In this document: piece after piece, positions 1 through 5,890 of the stretch
How positions within the stretch are numbered: the first letter of the stretch is position 1
Layout of the letters: every line of letters begins with the position of its first letter
DNA from: Oscillospiraceae bacterium
Lineage (GTDB): Bacteria; Bacillota; Clostridia; Oscillospirales; Oscillospiraceae
Assembly (NCBI GenBank): GCA_016290695.1
Contig: JAEEUX010000144.1
Span: 1-6,717 of the forward strand
DNA: 6,717 nucleotides
Reading direction: 5' to 3'
The notes under the pieces: model-generated
What the model was told of the DNA's origin: nothing
Databases searched by the model: none
Seen by the model: the letters and a program-made list of their open reading frames with translations, nothing else
Translations under genes and position numbers: made by a program

Positions 1-1
1 A

Positions 2-328
2 GTCACGATAAAGCCCAGGACGCCGGCCTCCGAGCTTGAAAAATACATCGAGCTTTGCTCGCTCGTCCTTATCATGACGGTCGAACCCGGCTTCGGCGGG
101 CAGAAGTTCATGGCGGACATGATGCCGAAGCTTGAAAAAACGGCGGATTACATCGCAAAACACGGCCTTTCCTGCGAGCTTGAGGTAGACGGCGGCATAA
201 ACCCGGAAACCGCCGTCACTGCGGCAAACGCCGGGGCGAATGTCCTCGTCGCGGGAAGCGACGTATTCAAGGCGGAGGACAGAGCCGCGCGTATTTTGGC
301 TCTGCGTGCCTCGGGAGGCGGAAAATGA
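2..328 (+). CDS. rpe: Ribulose-phosphate 3-epimerase, C-terminal part (cut by window start)
   Basis: Rpe interconverts ribulose 5-phosphate and xylulose 5-phosphate in the cytosolic pentose phosphate pathway. The reading frame is open from base 2, before the first ATG at 74, so this is the last roughly 108 codons of a gene that begins upstream; the usual length is about 215-220 residues. Visible family motifs are the strand ending in MTVEPGFGGQKF (codons from 74), which carries the phosphate/active-site loop, then EVDGGI near 184-201, whose Asp (codon 188-190) matches the catalytic acid/base of the TIM barrel. The last is the AGANVLVAGSDVFK phosphate-binding segment near 226-270. The stop TGA at 326-328 overlaps the recR start (ATGA), suggesting translational coupling. 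Identification is firm; the N-terminus is not seen. Confidence 0.95.
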   Translation, partial: VTIKPRTPASELEKYIELCSLVLIMTVEPGFGGQKFMADMMPKLEKTADYIAKHGLSCELEVDGGINPETAVTAANAGANVLVAGSDVFKAEDRAARILALRASGGGK

Positions 329-924
329 ACATTTTTCCGCCCGCTCTCGAAAGGCTTATAGATGCGTTTGCGTCTCTCCCCGGCGTGGGAGGAAAGTCCG
401 CGCAGAGGATGGCGTTTCATATTCTTTCTCTTCCCGACGGCGAGGCTGAGGCTTTTGCCGAGGCGATAAAGAGCGCAAAGCGCGAGGTGCACCGCTGCTC
501 CGTGTGCCAAAACCTTACCGACAGTGAGATATGCCCCGTATGCGAAAGCCCAAAGCGCGATAAGTCCACTATCTGCGTCGTTTCCGACCCGAAGGACCTT
601 ATCGCCATGGAGCGCTCGCACGAATATAACGGGAGCTACCATGTGCTCCACGGCGTTATCTCTCCTATGAACCACGTCGGCCCCGAAGACATTACGGTCA
701 GAGAGCTTTTGGCGCGCGTCGGCACCGGAGAGGTTAAGGAGGTCATTATGGCGACGAACCCTGACACGGAGGGGGAAGCGACAGCTATGTATATTTCGCG
801 TCTGCTAAAACCGCTCGGCATAAAAGTGAGCCGAATAGCCTACGGCATCCCCGTGGGCAGCAACCTTGAATTTGCCGACGAGGCGACGCTTTTCCGTGCG
901 CTTGAAGGTCGCCGCGAAATGTGA
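325..924 (+). CDS. recR: Recombination mediator protein RecR
   Basis: RecR works with RecO and RecF to load RecA on gapped, SSB-coated DNA in recombinational repair. The 199-residue product has the normal family length and domain order. A helix-hairpin-helix segment lies at about residues 10-30 (LPGVGGKSAQR). A four-cysteine zinc finger follows with C58, C61, C70 and C73. A Toprim domain covers about 81-175, with the conserved Glu in the DLIAMERS stretch (E96) and the NPDTEGEA acidic motif at 145-152. The C-terminal YGIPVGSNLEFAD motif starts at about residue 173. The start ATG at 325 overlaps the rpe stop, and the GGGAGGCGG just upstream (312-320) can serve as ribosome binding site. In many bacteria recR follows dnaX and ybaB; here it follows rpe, so the gene order is rearranged. 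All key residues are present. Confidence 0.97.
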   Translation: MNIFPPALERLIDAFASLPGVGGKSAQRMAFHILSLPDGEAEAFAEAIKSAKREVHRCSVCQNLTDSEICPVCESPKRDKSTICVVSDPKDLIAMERSHEYNGSYHVLHGVISPMNHVGPEDITVRELLARVGTGEVKEVIMATNPDTEGEATAMYISRLLKPLGIKVSRIAYGIPVGSNLEFADEATLFRALEGRREM

Positions 925-948
925 TCTCGATTTCGGGAGGTGTTCTGA

Positions 949-1668
949 ATGAACAGGCAATATCTTAAATACGACGCAAAGCTGAAAATCGAGCCATTAA
1001 AACCCCATGTTTATTATGTTGCTCTTGTTTATTTTGTGATTAGACTTGTGCTTTCCGCCGTAAACGGAGAGCTTAACCGGATAGTCGCCAACTGGCAAAT
1101 GCAGGCTTATGAATTCCTCAAAAGAATGATTTATCCGCCCGTACCCTCCGGCAGAGTGATGATTGCATCGGCGTTCATTTTTGTGCTGGAGCTTCTTTCA
1201 ATGCTTGTAGGCGTGGGCTTTATGTCCTTTGCGCTGAGAATAAGCCGGGGCAGGAACGTCGGCATTTATAATCTCGGAGATGGGTTTTCCTTGGCGGGAA
1301 AACTGTTCGTTATTATGCTCCTTGAAGGAATATTCATTTTTCTATGGTCGCTGCTTTTTATTATTCCCGGTATTGTTGCCGCTTACAGATACAGGCTTGC
1401 TTATTTCATCCTGTTGGACGACCCTTCAAAGTCGCCTTTGCAATGCATTAGGGAAAGTAAGCTCCTTATGACAAACCATAAGCTTGAGCTGTTCGTGCTC
1501 GACCTAAGCTTTATCGGATGGTTTTTCCTTATAACGATAACCATCGGCGTTGTCGGAATATGGAAAGCACCGTACATATACGTTACTTACGCGAATTTTT
1601 ATAATACACTTGCCTGCGCCGACGGGGTGTATCCGCCGGATAACGAGGAAAGCGGAATGAGAAACTGA
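949..1668 (+). CDS. DUF975 family integral membrane protein
   Basis: This 239-residue protein matches what I know of the DUF975 family, uncharacterised multi-pass membrane proteins common in Firmicutes. Hydrophobic segments lie at about residues 20-38, 70-95, 115-142 and 180-205, with a possible further one near 145-157. The family signature is the central block: LLFIIPGIVAAYRYRLAYF (about 136-153), then LLDDPS and a short amphipathic stretch CIRESKLLM (166-174). After these come LFVLDLSFIGW (181-191) and WKAPYIYVTYANFY (205-218). The start is fixed by a strong GGGAGG (935-940) eight bases before the ATG. The gene follows recR after 24 bases and is followed by alaX after one base, so it is probably cotranscribed with both. 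Codon use looks richer in A and T than in the neighbours, partly because of the hydrophobic composition. Its function is unknown; transport or stress roles would be guesses. Confidence 0.85.
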   Translation: MNRQYLKYDAKLKIEPLKPHVYYVALVYFVIRLVLSAVNGELNRIVANWQMQAYEFLKRMIYPPVPSGRVMIASAFIFVLELLSMLVGVGFMSFALRISRGRNVGIYNLGDGFSLAGKLFVIMLLEGIFIFLWSLLFIIPGIVAAYRYRLAYFILLDDPSKSPLQCIRESKLLMTNHKLELFVLDLSFIGWFFLITITIGVVGIWKAPYIYVTYANFYNTLACADGVYPPDNEESGMRN

Positions 1669-1669
1669 C

Positions 1670-2860
1670 ATGACAGAAAAGCTTTATTACAGCGACAGCC
1701 ACATGGCGGAGTTTGAAGCCGTTGTTCAGGCTTACATCGAGGAAAACGGGCGCTCCTGCGTTATCCTCGACCGAAGCGCTTTCTTCCCGGGCGGGGGCGG
1801 GCAGCCCTGCGATACGGGGCTTATCGGAGAAGCGATAATAAAGGAAGCTGCCGAGAAAGACGGCAAGATACTTCATTACTATACGGGCAACCAAAAGTTT
1901 TCTCCCGGAGACAGAGTGCTTTGCCACATAGACTGGAAAAAACGTTTCTCGCTCATGCAGAACCATTCCGGAGAGCACCTTTTCTCCGGCATTGCACATA
2001 CGCGATTCGGCTGCGAAAACGTCGGCTTCCACATGGGAGAGGACGGCGTGACCATCGACCTTGACCGCGAACTGAGCGGCAAGGATATCGCGGAAATCGA
2101 AAACTCCGTAAACGAAGCAATATGGCAAAACGTGCCGGTTACAGCACGTTTCCCGGAAGAAACGGAGCTTGCCGGGCTTGAATACCGCAGCAAACTCGAA
2201 CTCACTGAAAACATCCGCATAGTAACTATAGAAGGTTATGATACCTGTGCCTGCTGCGCTCCTCACGTTTCAAAAACGGGGGAGATAGGGCTATTAAAGG
2301 TTATCGACTATTCGCGCCACCGCGGAGGGATGCGGATCATCCTTCGCTGCGGACGCGAGGCTATGGGCGTTTTTTCGCTTTATCAGGATTCAGTCGCGGA
2401 GATTTCCGCCATGCTCTCCGTCAAGCGCAAGGATATGGCAGCAGCCGTGAAGAGACTTGCCGAGGAACTGAACACGCAGAAGCGCATCTGCGATAGCATA
2501 AAGCGCGAGTTTGTCGCAGGCTTAGTTGCGGAAAGCGAGAAAACGGAGGGAAATCTCTGCTGGTTCCTGCCGGATTTCTTCGAGCCGGAATCCATGCGTC
2601 TGCTGTTGAACGAGGCAGTTAAGCTTTGCGGCGGCGCGGCTGCTTCATTCGTAAAAAAGCCCGGAGGAGGGTATAATTACGTTATCGCGAGCGAAAGGCT
2701 TGACCTTCGCGCTCTTTCAAAATCAATAAACGCCGCAATATCAGGCCGCGGCGGAGGCTCCCGGGAAATGATACAGGGCAGCGCTGCCGCGGATGAGGAT
2801 GTAATTAAGGCGTTTTTCGATTCGCGCGAAATTTTTGATATACAATCACAGGAGAAGTAG
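1670..2860 (+). CDS. Alanyl-tRNA editing hydrolase, long AlaX type with DHHA1 domain
   Basis: A free-standing homologue of the AlaRS editing half, expected to hydrolyse mischarged Ser-tRNA(Ala) (possibly Gly-tRNA(Ala)) in the cytosol. The 396 residues lack the aminoacylation domain. The N-terminal beta-barrel shows SAFFPGGGGQPCDTG (about 36-50), the glycine-rich motif of this superfamily. The editing site has the zinc ligands of HxxxH (H99, H103 in NHSGEHLFSG) and CxxxH (C195, H199 in CACCAPHV). A helical linker, probably coiled coil, covers about 240-290. The C-terminal part has a DHHA1 domain with the RGGGSREMIQGSA motif (360-372). That length and layout mark the long AlaX class. The start ATG lies one base after the upstream stop and no good Shine-Dalgarno sits at normal spacing (the nearest, GAGGAA at 1645-1650, is about 19 bases away), so translation probably depends on reinitiation. 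The editing residues are intact. Confidence 0.92.
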   Translation: MTEKLYYSDSHMAEFEAVVQAYIEENGRSCVILDRSAFFPGGGGQPCDTGLIGEAIIKEAAEKDGKILHYYTGNQKFSPGDRVLCHIDWKKRFSLMQNHSGEHLFSGIAHTRFGCENVGFHMGEDGVTIDLDRELSGKDIAEIENSVNEAIWQNVPVTARFPEETELAGLEYRSKLELTENIRIVTIEGYDTCACCAPHVSKTGEIGLLKVIDYSRHRGGMRIILRCGREAMGVFSLYQDSVAEISAMLSVKRKDMAAAVKRLAEELNTQKRICDSIKREFVAGLVAESEKTEGNLCWFLPDFFEPESMRLLLNEAVKLCGGAAASFVKKPGGGYNYVIASERLDLRALSKSINAAISGRGGGSREMIQGSAAADEDVIKAFFDSREIFDIQSQEK

Positions 2861-2861
2861 T

Positions 2862-3107
2862 ATGGAATTATTGAAAAATATTTTTCCGTTTTCATTTGTT
2901 GTCAACGATGCGAGGAAGCTCGTTTTCGTGCTTATAGGCTATGTGGCGCTCGGCGTTATTTCGGGCATAGTGTTCGGACTGCTTGGCAGACTTTGGGCTA
3001 TAGGGGTGTTTTTCCGCATAGCCGGGGCAATAGTCGATTTATACGCGCTGCTCGGCGCGGCTCTTGCCGTCCGCAATTATATTTGTATAATTAACGAGCA
3101 TAAGTGA
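2862..3107 (+). CDS. Small two-helix membrane protein, unknown function
   Basis: An 81-residue protein starting at ATG 2862, one base after the alaX stop. I chose this start because AGGAG at 2850-2854 lies seven bases before it; an in-frame ATG at 2835 lies inside alaX, lacks such a site and would add nine polar residues. The product has a short aromatic N-terminus (LLKNIFPFSFVV), one predicted membrane helix at about 19-41 with glycine spacing (GYVALGVISGIVFGLLG), and a second at about 45-70. A short polar tail ends in NEHK. I have seen similar small proteins with this FPFSF start in Clostridia, but I cannot name a characterised family. Its position between alaX and a second membrane protein suggests cotranscription and perhaps a complex with the 197-residue protein downstream, which is inference only. 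Confidence 0.75.
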   Translation: MELLKNIFPFSFVVNDARKLVFVLIGYVALGVISGIVFGLLGRLWAIGVFFRIAGAIVDLYALLGAALAVRNYICIINEHK

Positions 3108-3125
3108 TTTATTCGGAGGTCAAAA

Positions 3126-3719
3126 ATGTTTAAAAGAAGAGCTGAGGAATCAGGAAAAAGCTCTATGTTCCGCTTTACCTTCAGCATTTTTTATGTTCAC
3201 ATCATCAATATTATCATTATGCTGGTCCTCGCTATGCTGCTGAATAACCTCGACCTTGTAGGCATTACGGTTCCTGACAGGGTGTTTACGGTTGTCGTAT
3301 CCGCGGTTTGTATGGTGCTTTACCTCATTATGACTTATATCGAGGGTTGGCGCAGGGGAGAGCGAGACTATAACCTTGTCCTCTACGGTCACATGGACTA
3401 TAATAAATTTCGCGGAATTATAGCCGGAGCACTTTCACAGATTCCCGGTGTTCTATGCGCGATTATACTGCTGTTCCCCTCGGAAAGCGCTGTTGCTATG
3501 CGTTTTTCGCGTTTCTTCTATGCAAATTTCAATTTTATTTTTGCCTTGATGGATGCCGGCACCTTTTCCTATGCGATTACTAAGGTCCTGTACTTTGTCC
3601 CTGCGCTGCTTGCGCCTGTCGTCGTGGGCATTTCTTACCATCTTGGTTACGCGAGAATTCGTCTTTCGGATAAGATTATCTGGAGAAAACCGGGAGACGG
3701 CAGAACTAATCTGCGCTGA
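3126..3719 (+). CDS. Four-helix integral membrane protein, unknown function
   Basis: A 197-residue protein with predicted membrane helices at about 18-40, 52-72, 97-117 and 154-175. A conserved-looking cytosolic loop follows helix 2, with the charged stretch EGWRRGERDYNLV (73-85), then YGHMDYNKFRGI. A basic C-terminal tail (IIWRKPGDGR) is likely cytosolic. GGAGG at 3115-3119 sits six bases before the ATG, so the start is secure. The gene follows the 81-residue membrane protein by 18 bases and ends with two consecutive in-frame stops, TGA (3717-3719) and TAA (3720-3722). I do not recognise a named domain; the loop resembles uncharacterised clostridial membrane proteins. It is not clearly a DUF975 member because the IIPGI/APYI signature is absent. 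The function is unknown. Confidence 0.75.
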   Translation: MFKRRAEESGKSSMFRFTFSIFYVHIINIIIMLVLAMLLNNLDLVGITVPDRVFTVVVSAVCMVLYLIMTYIEGWRRGERDYNLVLYGHMDYNKFRGIIAGALSQIPGVLCAIILLFPSESAVAMRFSRFFYANFNFIFALMDAGTFSYAITKVLYFVPALLAPVVVGISYHLGYARIRLSDKIIWRKPGDGRTNLR

Positions 3720-3753
3720 TAATGCGCGCCCCCCGATAGCTGATAACGCGCCC
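3715..3753 (+). repeat. Imperfect tandem-like direct repeat across a stop codon
   Basis: GCTGATAATGCGCGCCC (3715-3731) recurs as GCTGATAACGCGCCC (3739-3753), eight bases later, differing by a small internal indel and one substitution. The first copy spans the TGA-TAA double stop of the preceding membrane-protein gene. It looks like a local duplication. A five-base GCGCG/CGCGC pairing (3724-3728 with 3747-3751) is also possible but weak. No function is implied by the sequence. Confidence 0.5.
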
Positions 3754-3766
3754 AAAAAGTAATACT

Positions 3767-3809
3767 AAGATCCCTTCCGACATATTTTCAAACGGGGAGG
3801 GATCTTTTT
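3767..3809 (+). terminator. Terminator-like hairpin overlapping the cwlD ribosome binding site and start
   Basis: AAGATCCCTTCC (3767-3778) pairs with GGGGAGGGATCTT (3795-3806 used), giving 12 pairs including one G-U (T3776-G3797), around a 16-base loop. A run of five T at 3805-3809 follows, two of them within the stem. This has the form of a Rho-independent terminator for the upstream membrane-protein genes, with a rather short T-run. The 3' arm includes the GGGGAGGG Shine-Dalgarno of cwlD, and the last two Ts belong to its TTG start codon. The same hairpin could therefore end transcription or hide the cwlD ribosome binding site in read-through RNA. Confidence 0.65.
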
Positions 3810-3810
3810 G
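3794..3810 (+). promoter_or_regulatory. cwlD Shine-Dalgarno and TTG start
   Basis: GGGGAGGG (3794-3801) places GGAGG seven bases before TTG at 3808-3810. The cwlD frame is open back to a TAA at 3766-3768 with no ATG, GTG or other TTG in between, so TTG is the only start that keeps the N-terminal hydrophobic signal. TTG starts are weak and usually accompany a strong Shine-Dalgarno, as here. Confidence 0.8.
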
Positions 3811-4521
3811 AAGAAAACGATAGCCTTAGTCTGTATAGCCGCACTTGTTATTACGCTTGCAGTATCCCGCCGCGCAGAGCTTAACGCTGTAAAAACCTTT
3901 GCGTCACGCAAGCCCTGCCTGACCCTGGTTATAGACGCGGGACACGGCGGGGAGGACGGCGGCGCGACGGAAGGCGAGGTGCGCGAGAGCGCGCTGAACC
4001 TCGATATCGCGAAGAAGACGGAGCTGATGAGCGTTTTCCTCGGCTTGCCGGCGGTTATGACGCGCGAAAGCGAGATTATAAGCTATCCTCCTGAGGCGGA
4101 CAGCGTAAAAAAACGTAAGATGGCAGATATGCGCGAACGCGTAAGGCTTGTAAAATCATTGCCGCAGCCCGTTTTTATCAGCATACACCAGAATAAATTC
4201 AAACTCGCATCGGCTTATGGCTTTGAGGCTTATTACGGAGCCGAGACGGGGAGCGCTGAGCTCGCGGAAATAATACAGGGGAGCGTGAACTCCCTGCTTG
4301 AAAGGGATAATCGCAGAACCATCGCGAGAATTTCGAGCGATATTTACATTATGAAAAACGTCAGCTGTCCGGCTGTCCTCCTGGAGTGCGGCTTTATATC
4401 AAACCCCACGGAGCTTGCACAGCTTACTGACGACGGTTACCAAAGAAAGCTTGCGATGATATTTGCATGCTCAGTCCTTCAATGCCTCGGAAGTCTGGAG
4501 GAACATTATGGCAAAGACTAA
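3808..4521 (+). CDS. cwlD: N-acetylmuramoyl-L-alanine amidase, CwlD type (spore cortex)
   Basis: A zinc amidase (Amidase_3 family) that cleaves the stem peptide from muramic acid; CwlD with PdaA makes the muramic-delta-lactam of spore cortex needed for germination. The 237 residues begin with a basic, hydrophobic segment (about 4-20), a signal peptide or membrane anchor, which places the enzyme outside the membrane. The catalytic domain starts at LVIDAGHGGEDGG (H46), continues with E60 in RESALNLDIA and H127 in FISIHQNKF, and ends with catalytic E193 in VLLECGFISNP, so ligands and catalytic Glu are present. The single-domain layout and length fit CwlD better than the larger vegetative amidases with SPOR, AMIN or SH3 repeats. 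The start is TTG. It overlaps radA by 14 bases. The spore role is inferred from family likeness, not shown here. Confidence 0.87.
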   Translation: MKKTIALVCIAALVITLAVSRRAELNAVKTFASRKPCLTLVIDAGHGGEDGGATEGEVRESALNLDIAKKTELMSVFLGLPAVMTRESEIISYPPEADSVKKRKMADMRERVRLVKSLPQPVFISIHQNKFKLASAYGFEAYYGAETGSAELAEIIQGSVNSLLERDNRRTIARISSDIYIMKNVSCPAVLLECGFISNPTELAQLTDDGYQRKLAMIFACSVLQCLGSLEEHYGKD

Positions 4522-5890
4522 AACTGTATTTTACTGCACGGAATGCGGCAATGAAACAATCAAATGGCAGGGGCGCTGCCCTGCCTGCGGCGCCTGGAAC
4601 AGCATCGTGGAACATAAGCCCACGCCCGCCGCAAAAGCGGGAAAAAGCTCAAACGGCGCATTTCTTACGAGGCAGGAATGCCTTAAAATAACCGAAATTG
4701 ACGACGCGGACGAAAACCGCTTCACCACGGGGTTTTCCGAACTAGACAGAGTCCTTGGCGGAGGCGCGGTGGAGGGCTCACTCGTCCTCGTCGGCGGAGC
4801 ACCCGGTATCGGCAAATCAACGCTGCTGCTTCAGATGTGCGGCTTCGTTTCCGAGACTATGAAGGTTTTATACGTAACGGGAGAAGAATCCGGCAAGCAG
4901 CTTAAAATGCGCGCAAACCGTCTGAATGTGTCGTCTGACGGGCTTTTCGTGCTCGTGGAAACAAATCTCGGCGAGATAATGGAGAGCATCACCGAGCTTG
5001 CGCCCGACCTTGTTATTATAGACTCAATACAGACGCTTTATAACGAAACGGTAGAGTCCTCGGCGGGCAGCCAGAGCCAGATAAAGGACTGCACCATGCA
5101 CCTCATGCAGATAGCCAAAACCACAGGAACGACCATCTTCATCGTGGGGCATATAACGAAGGAGGGGTCTATCGCCGGACCGAAAATTCTTGAACACATG
5201 GTTGACTGCGTGCTGTATTTTGAGGGCGAATCCAACGCCGCGTACAGAATTCTCCGCGCGGCTAAGAACAGATTCGGATCGACGAATGAAATAGGCGTTT
5301 TTGAAATGCTCGATAACGGGCTGGCGGAGGTTCCGAACCCTTCTGAGATACTGCTTTCCGGCAGGCTCGAAAACGCATCCGGTTCATGCGTTACCTGCGT
5401 TATCGAGGGTTCGCGCCCCGTACTCGCGGAGATTCAGGCGCTTATCACGCCGACGAGCTTCAACGTTCCGCGCAGAACTTCCAGCGGCATAGATTATAAC
5501 CGCGCAGCGCTGCTTCTCGCAGTGCTTGAAAAACGCGGCGGGCTGAGAATGAGCGCGAGCGACGCATACATAAACGTAGTGGGCGGACTGGAACTGGACG
5601 AGCCCTCCGCCGACCTTGCAACCATACTCGCAGTTGCCTCAAGCTATGTTGATAAGCCCGTCGGGGACGACGTTGTGGCTATAGGCGAGGTAGGGCTTAC
5701 GGGTGAAATTCGTTCCGTGTCCTTCATAGGCCAGCGCATCGCGGAGGCGTTTCGTCTCGGTTTTAAAAAGTGCATTGTTCCGCTTGGAAACAAGGGTAAA
5801 TACAGCGTGCCGGAGGGCCTCACTGTTATTGAAGTGAGAAACCTGCGCGACGCGCTTTCCTCCGCCATCGGCGCGAAAAAGGATAAATGA
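4508..5890 (+). CDS. radA: DNA repair protein RadA (Sms)
   Basis: RadA is a RecA-like ATPase and helicase that helps branch migration and processing of recombination intermediates. I place the start at ATG 4508, with GGAGG at 4497-4501 six bases upstream, giving 460 residues beginning MAKTKTVFYCTECG; an upstream in-frame ATG at 4463 lies inside cwlD and would add 15 non-family residues. In order are a four-cysteine zinc finger (C10, C13, C24, C27) and Walker A GGAPGIGKST (96-105). They are followed by Walker B LVIIDS (168-173), the RadA-specific KNRFG motif (253-257) and a C-terminal Lon-protease-like domain (about 290-450), including DEPSADLATILAVASS and GEVGLTGEIR. Length and motifs are complete. 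The gene overlaps cwlD by 14 bases at its start and the next gene by ATGA at its end, so all three are probably cotranslated. Confidence 0.97.
   Translation: MAKTKTVFYCTECGNETIKWQGRCPACGAWNSIVEHKPTPAAKAGKSSNGAFLTRQECLKITEIDDADENRFTTGFSELDRVLGGGAVEGSLVLVGGAPGIGKSTLLLQMCGFVSETMKVLYVTGEESGKQLKMRANRLNVSSDGLFVLVETNLGEIMESITELAPDLVIIDSIQTLYNETVESSAGSQSQIKDCTMHLMQIAKTTGTTIFIVGHITKEGSIAGPKILEHMVDCVLYFEGESNAAYRILRAAKNRFGSTNEIGVFEMLDNGLAEVPNPSEILLSGRLENASGSCVTCVIEGSRPVLAEIQALITPTSFNVPRRTSSGIDYNRAALLLAVLEKRGGLRMSASDAYINVVGGLELDEPSADLATILAVASSYVDKPVGDDVVAIGEVGLTGEIRSVSFIGQRIAEAFRLGFKKCIVPLGNKGKYSVPEGLTVIEVRNLRDALSSAIGAKKDK

Noticed and set aside
148..675. 175-codon open frame on the minus strand opposite rpe and recR
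   Set aside because: It lies wholly opposite two clearly identified genes, crosses their junction, and its translation shows no recognisable motif; open antisense frames of this size are expected at this composition.
1583..2266. 227-codon open frame on the minus strand opposite alaX and the end of the DUF975 gene
   Set aside because: It is a shadow of the alaX frame, which carries intact catalytic motifs; the antisense product has no recognisable domain and spans a gene junction.
3760..3795. Possible sporulation sigma-factor promoter before cwlD (CATATTTT at 3781-3788 as a -10-like element)
   Set aside because: Only a partial match, with no convincing -35 element at the right spacing; it overlaps the hairpin loop and would leave a very short leader. 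Left as a question for 5'-end mapping.
4463..4507. Upstream ATG extension of radA
   Set aside because: The 15 added residues do not resemble the RadA N-terminus, and the GGAGG at 4497-4501 points to ATG 4508.
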